This document shows positions 21,226 through 31,615 of a DNA stretch of 62,000 nucleotides, in pieces. The stretch covers positions 2,880,175 through 2,942,174 of the forward strand of contig NC_087078.1 of assembly GCF_026151205.1 (NCBI RefSeq), read 5' to 3'. Source of the stretch: Bolinopsis microptera. Its lineage: Eukaryota; Ctenophora; Tentaculata; Lobata; Bolinopsidae. The notes under the pieces were generated by a model. It was not told the DNA's origin and ran no database searches. It saw nothing but the letters and a program-made list of their open reading frames with translations. Numbering within the stretch: position 1 is the first letter of the stretch; each line of letters starts with the position of its first letter. A program made the position numbers and the translations under genes.

Positions 21226-21690
21226 TAGTGGGTCGCTAATGACCCATTTAACCGATTTTTCGCAGTTTATGATGATAATCACTTGCTGAGAGGCGATTTT
21301 GCACTTATGATGTCATGTTTTAGGCTGAATTCAAGAAGTTACATGGACATATGTAGTAATAAGTAAGTGAGCCGAGTGGGTCGTTAATGACCCGAATTCT
21401 CTATTTAAAAAAAGTTAGAGTCACACAGTATTGACCATATGTTTTTAACTTATGCTACAGTTTTTATTTTATCCTAACGTCTTTGTTTCAGAAGTTAAAG
21501 CCGAAAAACCGTGATGGGTCGTTTGCGACCCGGACGAGTGGGTCGTATGCGACCATAGCTGTATCTTTTAAAGTAAACGAGATACAGATTAGCTTTTTTG
21601 GATATCTCATTTTTGCTGTAAAGTGACCTAGTGTGTTAAACGGCATCAAAATCGGCAAACTTTAAAACTCGTCGTCCCTAATGGGTTAAG
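21226..21690. repeat. Region with four TGGGTCG-N-CGACCCA palindromes
   Basis: TGGGTCGCTAATGACCCA (21229-21246), GTGGGTCGTTAATGACCCG (21376-21394), GGGTCGTTTGCGACCC (21515-21530) and GTGGGTCGTATGCGACCAT (21538-21556) are imperfect palindromes in one 330-bp block. The block ends in CTAATGGGTTAA, which would fit a piggyBac-type end with a TTAA target. No matching left end was found. Confidence 0.6.
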
Positions 21691-21836
21691 TTAAGGTTGC
21701 TGTTGGACGATAGATTTTGAGGATGTTTCAAGTTGTTATGGTGAAAAAATAAAGGCCGAGCATTGGTGAGACATCGTATTAACGAAAAGGATCAATAAAT
21801 CAGCTATAAGAAGATAAGACAATGTATAAGGGGATC

Positions 21837-22270
21837 AAGTGTGTAATTGTACACGTGTGTAATTGTACACGTGTGTAATTGTACACGTGTGTAATTGTAC
21901 ACGTGTGTAATTGTACACGTGTGTAATTGTACACGTGTGTAATTGTACACGTGTGTAATTGTACACGTGTGTAATTGTACACGTGTGTAATTGTACACGT
22001 GTGTAATTGTACACGTGTGTAATTGTACACGTGTGTAATTGTACACGTGTGTAATTGTACACGTGTGTAATTGTACACGTGTGTAATTGTACACGTGTGT
22101 AATTGTACACGTGTGTAATTGTACACGTGTGTAATTGTACACGTGTGTAATTGTACACGTGTGTAATTGTACACGTGTGTAATTGTACACGTGTGTAATT
22201 GTACACGTGTGTAATTGTACACGTGTGTAATTGTACAAGTGTGTAATTGTACGCGTGTGTAATTGTACAC
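21837..22270. repeat. 16-bp minisatellite ACGTGTGTAATTGTAC
   Basis: About 27 units, nearly all identical. Each contains one CACGTG E-box inside the palindrome ACACGTGT. The last two or three units are degenerate (ACAAGTG, ACGCGTG, ACGTTTG). The minus-strand frames (YNYTRVQLHTCTITHV) are open in every register because the unit has no minus-strand stops. Confidence 0.95.
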
Positions 22271-22527
22271 GTTTGTAATTGACAATTGTACACGTCATGT
22301 GTACCATACTGTTCTCTGAATAATTTAATTTCTAATGCGTGTGTTGTATTAAAAGTATCGCCGGACCCATCGTCTCATCGTATACTAAGCGGGGGGGGGG
22401 GGGGATGCACTTAGGGGAGGGGGTGGTGCACTTAGTGGTTGCAGGTTGTGTAATGTGGTTATTTTGTTTAATTTTTGAATTGCGCAATATTGTTCAGTTA
22501 TACCATTTACAGCAAAATCTATTTCAG
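22271..22527. other. Spacer with a G-run
   Basis: G-run at 22390-22403. The polypyrimidine-poor acceptor TATTTCAG at 22520-22527 precedes the next candidate exon. Confidence 0.4.
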
Positions 22528-22732
22528 AGAACTACGAGATCGAGAAAAGAGAACAATAAAAAACCATAATAATTTATTCCTCTGCTATCCTATACCTGGG
22601 GATTGTAAGCTGGATGTTTACAAACACACGAACACACAAACAAACACCCGAATGAAGAATTGGCGGAATGACAGCTGTGACCATGTTCCTAAGATGCGAC
22701 AATGTCGCCTAAAATGCGACAATGTCGCCTAA
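22528..22732 (+). CDS. Candidate terminal exon, Cys-containing
   Basis: After ctatttcag a frame stays open for 68 codons to TAA at 22730. It reads ELRDREKRTIKNHNN, then LCYPIPGDCKLD, NDSCDHVPKMRQCRLKC: five cysteines and a basic start. The sense is protein-like, but the required phase (2) has no partner upstream that I can identify. A 20-bp unit (AAAATGCGACAATGTCGCCT) is repeated three times at 22692-22748, across the stop, so the C-terminus may have been altered by duplication. Unrecognised family. Confidence 0.3.
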
Positions 22733-23353
22733 AATGCGACAATGTCCTGTAGGATGCCTATTTAACTTAATTAAAACTGCATTGTTTATTTGATACGTGG
22801 TTATTAGGTACTGCTTTTCAGCTAATTTCTAAAACTGTGTTTTACAGTCAGAGGATATAAATTATAAAGAATCAAGCTAGAGGGTCATTTTAATTCTCTT
22901 GTCAACTAAAACTATTTGTGGGTAATCGTTGTTTCTCAGAAGAGCAAGGTATGAATTTTTATAAGAAAATTTAACTTTAGAAACAAAATATAAGATAAAC
23001 ATTCTATGCTAACGGTTTATTACATAACTGACAATGATTCAAAATTATAAAAATAAAGAAAGCGTGTCGTTTGATTCAGTTTCTTATTTCAATCACGGCA
23101 TTCGAAATGATGTTGCAATAAGCCTCATTAAAATATAAAGGAGTTCCTTCTTGAAAAGATAACTCCAAGGTTTTTAAGATTCTTTGCTTAGTCAGAGTCG
23201 CATGTTTTCCGTGATTTCGATCGAGTTGAGATTCTGAAAGACATAGGAATTGGCTACTTTGTCAATTTTAAATAAGTAAATATATTGATTACATAATTTC
23301 TAACCTTCAAGGCTAAAAGAAAAATGGTCAATGGAATTGGTCAATAACATACT
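22733..23353. other. Intergenic, 3' flank of the minus-strand gene
   Basis: AT-rich. A minus-strand AATAAA occurs at about 23015. Nothing else recognised. Confidence 0.4.
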
Positions 23354-23835
23354 TTATAAACGAAGGACGGCCATGAGAAGAGGAACTGCGGCGATTGACA
23401 TGCTAAGTGCACTACTGTCATCATCACCTTCACCTTCACCTCCAGCATCTTCACCTCCAGCATCTTCACCTCCAGCATCTTCACCTCCAGCATCTTCACC
23501 TCCAGCATCTTCACCCCCAGCATCTTCACCTCCAGCATCTTCACCTCCAGCATCTTCACCTCCAGCATCTTCACCTCCAGCATCTTCACCTTCTGAGCCT
23601 GAAATCAATTAGGTTCATGGTAATAATTTGTATTGCAGTTATCCAAATTGATTTATCCTGGTCTTCAGTAGAAGCGTCTAATACCTCCTCTGTACAAAAC
23701 ATTCGCAATGAATATATTAATTAGAAAATGCCAGTAGAAGTATATTATTATCAACATATTGAATTATAGTTTAGTTAACTTACGGATCCCAACAACCATC
23801 AGGCCCATGAGGATAGCGAGGAGGAAGAATTTCAT
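23354..23835 (-). CDS. Short GPI-anchored-type protein with acidic EDAGG repeats
   Basis: On the minus strand exon 1 (23835-23784) encodes a signal peptide (MKFFLLAILMGLMVVGI) and ends in phase 1 at ATCC/gtaagt. Exon 2 begins after gatttcag at about 23598 and stays in frame: RSEGEDAGG, about ten EDAGG pentapeptides, then EGEGDDDSSALSMSIAAVPL and a hydrophobic end (LMAVLRL) to a stop at 23354. An N-terminal signal, a low-complexity acidic ectodomain and a small-residue (DSSA) site before a C-terminal hydrophobic tail are the hallmarks of GPI attachment. The total is about 98 residues. The opposite strand is also open (PPASS repeats) but lacks splice and signal features. Function unknown; a surface acidic spacer or ion-binding role would be inference. 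Confidence 0.65.
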
Positions 23836-23873
23836 TTTGATTATCTTGATAATTTTAAGTGTTAAATTAACAG

Positions 23874-23882
23874 TTATTTATA
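23874..23882 (-). promoter_or_regulatory. TATA box of the minus-strand gene
   Basis: Minus-strand TATAAATAA, about 40 bp upstream of the ATG at 23835, implying a very short 5' UTR. Confidence 0.55.
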
Positions 23883-24116
23883 GAAAACGAAACCTAACTG
23901 CTTGACAGAACAAAAATGTATAAAACACAAGGAAAGTCAAGGCTGATTATCAAACTAAATGAATCTCATAACACTATAAGACTTGTCAGCTGTCATGATC
24001 GTGAAGAACGGACCAGTAAACGGTAAACTGAGTAACACTGATAACTGACCACTGGAGCAGATGTTTATAGGCGCTGCGTTCTCACGCGTCTTCTAGAATA
24101 TCGGTAGCTGCAGGCG

Positions 24117-24180
24117 TGTCACGTGATACGACACGTGTCACGTGATACTACAATTGTCACGTGATACGACACGTGTCACT
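24117..24180. promoter_or_regulatory. Cluster of five CACGTG E-boxes
   Basis: GTCACGTGATACGACACGTG occurs twice with a CAATTG-containing spacer, giving five CACGTG cores in 64 bp, about 290-345 bp upstream of the minus-strand gene start. TCACGTGA is a typical bHLH-Zip (MITF/TFE/USF) site. Regulatory role inferred from position. Confidence 0.5.
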
Positions 24181-24337
24181 GTCAGAACGTGCTACATCAG
24201 AACATGGAATAATGCGTCATTGATGTGACCTTAGTGCAGATCGGTTTCTCTTTGTCCGAGTAGAACTAACAAGATATCCTGATCATTAGCTATGAAAACA
24301 AAATGAAGTCAAGCTTTCCTCTAACAGCCAGTGTAGT

Positions 24338-24679
<342 letters not shown>

Positions 24680-24767
24680 ATATTTTCTGTGTAGCTGAGT
24701 TGAGGCGGGTCACTTGACAGCTGACCTATATTGAAAGCCTCCAGAGTAGGAATTGAGGTAATTTATA

Positions 24768-24830
24768 TCGGTTTCTCTTAAGATTGGTTTCTCTTTAGAT
24801 CAGTTTCTCTTTAGATCGGTTTCTCTTTAC
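24768..24830. repeat. GATCGGTTTCTCTTTA tandem repeat
   Basis: Four imperfect 16-bp units. A further unit stands alone at 24239-24256, on the other side of the GA array. Confidence 0.8.
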
Positions 24831-26402
24831 TGGTGTTGATGGAGAAAGAGATTACACTTTACTCCATTATGTTGTATGGAACTAGCAGGATCGCTTGCTA
24901 AATAAACATTCCTCTTCAATCGTTAATCTGTTTAGACTCTGGAAGTCTAAAGTCATTAGTCAACAATCAACAATCATCCTACTGCGGTGCTAACTAAACA
25001 TTCCTCAATATGTTACCCTCTACCTTCCACTACCAGTGTCGGTTTAGGGTACGGACTACAGCATGCCATCTGCAAAGCAACAACTCTCAAAAATAAAACA
25101 CGGCGGTGGTATAAGACTCAACGTATGGGTACTGACTTTCGCCTGTGTCAGGGAGATTAATATAGATCTCAATTACATACAAATCGGTAACGGACTATAA
25201 CTGCGAATTGATTAAAAAAACAGTACACGTGCAGTTGAAAGAAAAGCAGACAATTGAACTTTTGTAGTACAAACTTCCACAGATTTACCAAAAAAATTAA
25301 AATTTATGAATGGTAACCGAACATCCGAGTCATGTGTCCAATGGCGTTAAAAACAATGCACTAAAAATGCAAATGCTTATGTCTTTGAAACCAATCCGAA
25401 TACAAATTTTTGTTAGTCCAAGAGTTGAAAAGTTAAACATCAGGTGCTGAGAAAATAATCTCCTATTGAGCACAATTCTAGGAGTGAGGTGAGAAACTAA
25501 GCTAGTTAATTTTCCGAGCCTCTACTTGAAGAATCGTAATCGACAATTTGATCTCCTTTTTGCCGTAATCATTGTCTTTGAAAACCATGTTTTCAGCCAC
25601 ATGAGTACCATTGGCATTGCCGAAGCTGGGGATAATTTTCCAAAAACCGTTTATGGATGAAAATTGTTCCCAATTTTCGACTAATGATCGAGCGTGCTAA
25701 ATCACTCTACAGTCGATCTTCGAGATTAATTAATCATAATATATCGTCAACTTTAAATATTTACAATGCAAAAATTCATTAATCTGTAAACACGCGTACT
25801 CCAGCCCCTAAACGCATAAATTGTTATGCGGCGCGGCTCAAGCCGCGCACGCACGTATTATTTTATACTGTTTGCTTTCTAATAAATATCGTGCCAATGT
25901 GTACGTCTAAATTGTAAACGTTCATGTTTTGTGTAAAGTGAATCCAATTGGGACTAGTGACAATAAAATGATGAAATATCTAACACGATATAATATAACC
26001 CAGCAATAGCTTCGAACGTATAATATCAAAAAATGTAGGGCCGAAATAACACAAGCAACTAAAAACTGTGCACAATTCACTGAGACGCTCAATTTTTACA
26101 ACAAGTTGTTTGATGTCCGAAATATGCGCGGCGTAATTAAATCTTCAATTTTGATAGGACAATCTGTGAAATGCATTTCGTTGGCAAATTTATTATTTCT
26201 GTTAAGGGTTGTTAGTATAGTTGTTAATATTATATATATAGTATAGGGGTCGTTTGACGGATGTTACTCGTCTAAATTTCTTCAAAGTAGCGCGCGCCGC
26301 TTTCTTCGATGGCAAGTGCTACGAAGTAGCGCGCGCCGGGCCAAATCATTAACAATGGTCAAAGGGGTCGTTCACATATTATTTATTATGTAATCACTTT
26401 TT
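24831..26402. other. Intergenic stretch with small GC-rich hairpins
   Basis: CACTCTACAGTCGA occurs at 25703-25716, one of five in the window. GCGCGGCT/AGCCGCGC makes a tight hairpin at 25831-25848. AAGTAGCGCGCGCCG is repeated at 26285 and 26324. No coding feature seen. Confidence 0.5.
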
Positions 26403-26502
26403 ACGGTCGCGCTAAATCACTCTACAGTCGATTCTTCCATTTTCACCACTTTTAGTTTCGCATTGGATAAGCACATGTTATACGCGCGCGTTACGTGTCA
26501 AT
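26403..26502 (+). repeat. 100-bp inverted repeat, left partner
   Basis: ACGGTCGCGCTAAATCACTC through GTTACGTGTCAATC is the reverse complement of 34176-34277 with about one mismatch. It contains CACTCTACAGTCGA at 26418-26431. The pair brackets 7.7 kb including the whole LINE. Confidence 0.9.
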
Positions 26503-27353
26503 CATATTTGATCCCGATTTCTTACTTTGGGTTTCAAACTTGCTTGTCGAGTTTTCGTCAATAATCAATTATCATCCATGATTCATCATTACCACTTGTG
26601 TAATACCTTGAAATCCTATAAGTTGAATGAATAGGTTTTAAAATTGTTGACATAGCATAGAAGGACTGTTGTCAGAATGTAGAATGATACAGAGCCGCCT
26701 TCAGAAGTTAAAATTGTTGAGCCTTATTTTCTAGTGTACTGTTTCGTATGACATATGAGTCGAGGTACAAATAGAATTTTTCGCTGGATCAAAATGCTGA
26801 GATTTTAATATAAAGCAAAGCCAAGTATCAATAAGCTAGTTTAGATTACGCCTGATTGCTTGAGTCCTATTTAAAAATATTTTTGATATGTCATCCTAGA
26901 AGTAGAATCACAAATTTTGCATTCGTTTTAATTGTGTTTTTTTTTATGCGAAGAGCATATATTGTTTTTCCTTAAGCCAGCTGATCCAGCTATTGTAAAA
27001 GTCTACGGTCTAAAATGCTGCTTACTTTAGAAACACTGCGCTTCTTATTGAATCATTAAATCTAGGCTGCATAAAATGATAGGTTTTCGGATTTTGACCT
27101 GAGCAGCCGAAACTGATATTATTATTATTGTTATCCATATAATATACTATTATCGATGTAGTTTAATAGACTATAAATTTATTATATAACCTGGTTTTAT
27201 TTCCATAGAAGTGTTTTTACCAGTTACTTTAGTAAATTAACAAAATGTACGTCTCCACTCTGCAGTTCCGAGTTCCGACTGCAATTCGAACTTTGCCGTC
27301 TAGAATCTAGTGTGAATATTATAGATATTTACAACAAATATTTTAATTATCAG
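26503..27353. other. AT-rich stretch
   Basis: No element or exon recognised. Confidence 0.4.
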
Positions 27354-27395
27354 GTTCATCAGCATGGGACAAGTTGCAGATCAACCGCCATATAG
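27354..27395 (+). CDS. Possible 42-nt phase 1-1 microexon
   Basis: It is bounded by attatcag and a strong gtacgt donor, with a frame SSAWDKLQINRHI in phase 1-1. A possible terminal exon follows a ccttccag acceptor at 27662: 26 open codons to TAA, with AATAAA near 27808. No first exon identified, so this stays tentative. Confidence 0.25.
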   Translation, partial: VHQHGTSCRSTAI

Positions 27396-27879
27396 GTACG
27401 TACTACAAGTGTTCATTTATGACTCAGTAATACAATTAAACAACAAGTTAACTTAAGAGTTGCAATTTGATTGATATACAATATCATGCGATAGTTTATT
27501 AAAAAACTTCGAAGGCTTTTAACTTGAATAACAATATCATTTTTAAAGCAAGGTTTGTAATTGAAGGCAAGCATATCGGTCTGTACTGATGTAAAGGATT
27601 TTTGTTCTCAGTTTCTATGAAATTGTACCATGTACATATTTTTACCTCGTTCACCCTTCCAGCTCATGCATCAAGGCTGATTCTTCATCCTCACACTTAC
27701 ACGCCTTCAATTAGTCACCACCTGGAACTTTATCATATATAATTATAATCACGTCATCGCCCCATCATCCCTTATAGTCGAAGACGATAACATATGCATA
27801 TTTTTAATAAAACAAATATTTTTAATAAAACAAATATTTATTTTTACGGCACAATCAAACAATATCAATAATAAATAAA

Positions 27880-27975
27880 TCAGGGGAGGTTTGAAGAGGT
27901 TTCAAGTGCCGAAGGCCACTGCTTATCTTTAGGATTTGAGAGTGACCTGTGCTTGAAACCCCCTCAACCATCCAC
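27880..27975 (-). other. 3' UTR stem-loop of the LINE
   Basis: GGTTTCAAG and CTTGAAACC pair about 60 bp apart, with a further internal pairing of GGCCACT with AGTGACC. This lies just upstream of the tandem 3' tail. In this LINE group the reverse transcriptase recognises a 3' stem-loop; that role here is inference. Confidence 0.55.
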
Positions 27976-28199
27976 TACGTCAATATAAAACTTATTATAC
28001 AAATATAGAAAAATATAATTATCTAAGCTAAAATTGCTTATTGGTCTAGTTTGGTGACATAGGAGAGCCCAGTTGAGTTTTAGTTTAGGTTTATGTTTTA
28101 AATCATAGTTTGAAAGGTTAGCCATGTTTCATGGCAGAGAGAGATATCATGTGTGCAGAGCCGTACCAGATGTAGAATTTGAGATATAATATAGATTAG

Positions 28200-30460
28200 T
28201 TACCATATATTAGGGTCACCTCGATTTTGGAGGGATAGCAAGTGCTTTTTAAGGTTAGATTTAATAATACCTGACGAGGCTGATAAGTCTGAATTTTTGG
28301 AAGACCCCGGGATTATTATCCCATCTACATTAGCATCACATATTTCGAATACATAGGGGATGAGATCATTCCATATTTTCGTAGAGGTGTACAAAAAGTT
28401 CTGTTGGGAGATATCTAACCTCAGTAATGGGACAATCAGACGAAGTTTTTCATTTCTAGGACAGAACTTGAAAAGATCTTTAATCGACTGGGGGACATCA
28501 AATTTAAGAATTTTGAATAGCTCCATAAATGTATGGTACATGTGCAGATTCTCCAGGTTCATAATTTTCTGCTCAGTGAATAGCGGTTTAGTGTGTTCAA
28601 GACAGTAGTTCTTTTTAGCCATATGTTCGTTATAAGGTCTTGAACGTGCACAGGTTAAGTAGTATTCTTTATGATCAAAATTGGGAATGTTACCAAATAG
28701 CAGTCGTATACATCGTTTTTGAATAGCAAAGATTTTATTCAGCTTATGTTTAGGGATCCCACCCCAGCAACTTATACAATAGCTAAGATGTGACATAAAA
28801 AGAGCATTGTATAGTTTCAAATATTCAGATTTGGGAATGAATTTGCAAATTCTCTTAATCGATACAATACTGGAGTTCAGCTTTAAAGATAAATGATTAA
28901 GATGTGGTTCCCAACATAGCTGTTCGTCTATTATCACCCCAAGAAATTTGTACATTGAACTTTTTCTAGCTTTTTGCCATCTATTGAAATCGTTAGATTC
29001 CTGTTAAAGGGCCGTGTTCTAGCACAGGTCTGTGTTGCTCTTGACAAACCTTGCTGAAAATGCATAAAACAACTTTTCCCTGCATTTATATGTAACTTGT
29101 TAGACTCCATATAGTTACTGACCTGTTTCATTACATGATTAGCTTTTTCAAAAGCTTCCTGTGCTGAACGACCTATCACAAAAATATTTGTATCATCAGC
29201 AAACAGGACGAATTCAGCCAAACTTGAGGAGCTCACAATATCATTTATATAAATCAGAAATAGTAGAGGTCCTAACACTGACCCCTGGGGTACACCATAC
29301 TCATCTGAACACTTGTCCGATTTTTCAGTTTGAAAGAAGTTACTTGGCTACGGTTTGTTAGATAGCTAGCAAGAGTTTTTAGTGCAATACCTCTTACTCC
29401 ATAGTGTTCAAGTTTATGCAGGAGTTTATCGTGCTCAATTGTGTCAAATGCTTTACTTAGATCAATAAATATTCCAATTACATGATTTTTCTGTTCAATC
29501 TCATTAAGTATTTTATTGACAGAATAGTTTACGGCATGAGATGTTGAGTGTTGTTTTCTAAAACCAAATTGTCGATCATAAATCACGTTCATAGCACTGA
29601 GGTAATTATATAACCTATTATAAATTATTTTTTCAAGTATTTTGCCAAATATCGGTAATGTAGAAACAGGTCGATAGTTATCAAGGCATCGTGAGTCTCC
29701 TTTTTTATAAATTGGTGTAATAGAGCCCGTTTTAAGCTTGTTTGGAAAGACCCCATTGTCCAAGAACCAATTAAAGAATCTAGAGATATGACCAGACAGA
29801 TAATTTACACTCTTTTTCAAGACTTTAACAGAGATATCACTTGCCTTCCATTTTCAAGGCTACCAATAATTTTACTTATCTCTTCCTCGTCACAGGGGCT
29901 GAGAAAAAAAGAGTTCACTATTCTTTCTCTGCCCTTGAGGTATTGTTTAAACTTCGTTTTATTGAAATTGCCATCAGTTACCGTACGAGATGGTACAGAA
30001 GATGAACTTTTGAATTAAGATTACGAGCAATAGACGAGAAGTAGATGTTAAATCCGTTGGCAATCTCACGGCGTTCAGTTACAATTCTACCATCAATTAA
30101 GAATGATGCTTTTATATCTTTTTTAGATTTACCCCTGAGTTCGTTGATCAATTCCCAGGTTTTTTTAATATTTCCTTTAGCAAGTTCAAATTTTTTCCCA
30201 TAGTGGGCTTTTTTCGCAGATTTTATAGCTTTGTTTAAGATAGAACGATACTCCTTATACTTAAGATATAAAGTTTCCTCACCTAATGGGTGATTTTGGT
30301 ACACGAAGCCTTCCATCGCTTGTAGTGAAAGCCTTTAGTAAACACAGATTTAATTAACGCAGAAGTGATCCATGGATTCATCAATCTATTGCGTTTTGAT
30401 TGAAAACCAGCAGTACAGTCCACTTTGAAATTCTGTTCGATTTTTTCGTGGACAGTTTCG
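28200..30460 (-). pseudogene. LINE ORF2, linker and reverse transcriptase
   Basis: Minus-strand blocks: a linker with NPWITSALIKS (about 30370); fingers with ITPIYKKGDSRCLDNYRPVS; catalytic motif A FIDLSKAFD (Asp120 of the 29272-29820 frame); motif B in the frame carrying VPQGS next to LGPLLFLIYINDI; motif C FADD (first Asp at 29195-29197); then MYKFLGVIID and a thumb/C-terminal domain with WGGIPKHKLNKIFAIQKRCI, ending at 28200. Frameshifts lie near 29330, 28950 and about 30000, and two adjacent stops are at about 30480. All three catalytic Asp residues are retained although the frame is broken. Confidence 0.9.
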
Positions 30461-30539
30461 ACAAATTTTTCAAACCTTCCTCATCATACGAAAAGTTCGA
30501 TTGGTAGATATCCTTTCCCAATATCATTAAGGAAACTTT

Positions 30540-31615
30540 CTATATTAGACTCACAGTAATCATACTTAGGTTTAAGTTTGGCAGTATTTGAACTCTCTTT
30601 AATATTACACGATATGAAACAGAAGAGGGGTTATGATGGGAAATCTTGGATTCAAGAATTCCAGATCCTAACACACGCTCAGTAGAGTTCACTAAAATAT
30701 TATCAATTAAGCTTTCATTGCAACCCGGCTTGGCATGGGTGGCAATCGATATCAAAGGGATTAAATTGTTACTGTAGATAGTTTGTTCAAATTCAGCTAT
30801 GTTTCGTCCCTGGGCCAAAAGATCAACATTGAAGTCACCTGTCAAGGCTACATTATTAGACGGTTAGAAATTTCATCAACACATCAAGCTCAGCAAGTGC
30901 ATCTTGAATATCACCACTAGGGGGCCTGTAAACAACACCAGCAATCTGTGGAACCTCTGTGTTAGTGATCTCAACGAAAAGTGTTTCAAGATTGTCAGAG
31001 CATTTACATAACTTTTCGATTCGGCTGTATTGGTACTGATTGTCAATATATATACCAAGGCCACTACCTTTCTTTTTCCCATCAGTTTTAGAGTTGTACT
31101 CACTGCTGTAACCATCAATTTTGTATAGATCTTTATTTTCCTCATTAATGTTTGTTTCAGCTAGCGCAATAACTGCAAATTTCTCATCATATTGACTCAT
31201 ATCAGTAATAAAGCTGTCAAAGTTAGATGCGTTCCCATCAATGTTGTTAAACACAATAGATATAAACGGCTTGTTATGGTTAAGTATGTTTTTTGACAGC
31301 CGGTTGAAATTTGTCATGTTATAATACCTACAGTCTTTTAGAATGTTTGAAATAGTCTCCATATCCTCGTCTCTTTCTACAGTGTTGGGATCATATTTGT
31401 CATAAATAATTGAGTTAAAAGGATTGTACCTTTGGGATTTGAAGGCGTCTAACACTGACTGCAGTGCCACATTTGTTTAACATGATCAAATTTAAAACTC
31501 TGTTCAGAACATTTGGCATGATATATTGTATCGCAACTCTCACATATTATGATTTTATGATGGCTTTGTACATTGCTATCACAACCTGGACATCTCTCTC
31601 TTGTAATATTGAAGT
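30540..31615 (-). pseudogene. LINE ORF2 N-terminus: PHD finger and APE-type endonuclease
   Basis: About 31480-31610 encodes ERCPGC, IIICESCD, YHAKC and WHCSQC, a C4HC3 PHD finger, separated by one frameshift from the endonuclease frame (30856-31470). The endonuclease shows FNNIDG, LAETNI, GSGLGIYI and VVYRPP. After a frameshift near 30865 come TGDFNVD and LIDNILVN. The last motif reads SHHNP instead of SDHxP, so the catalytic Asp is replaced by His. The domain normally nicks target DNA to prime reverse transcription; this copy would be dead even with the frame intact. Confidence 0.85.

Noticed and set aside
21800-22307. Minus-strand YNYTRVQLHTCT frames
   Set aside because: 16-bp repeat without stops in any minus frame.
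23331-23724. Plus-strand PPASS and LHLQH repeat frames opposite the acidic-repeat gene
   Set aside because: The minus strand has signal peptide, matching splice phase, TATA box and GPI-like tail; the plus strand has none of these.
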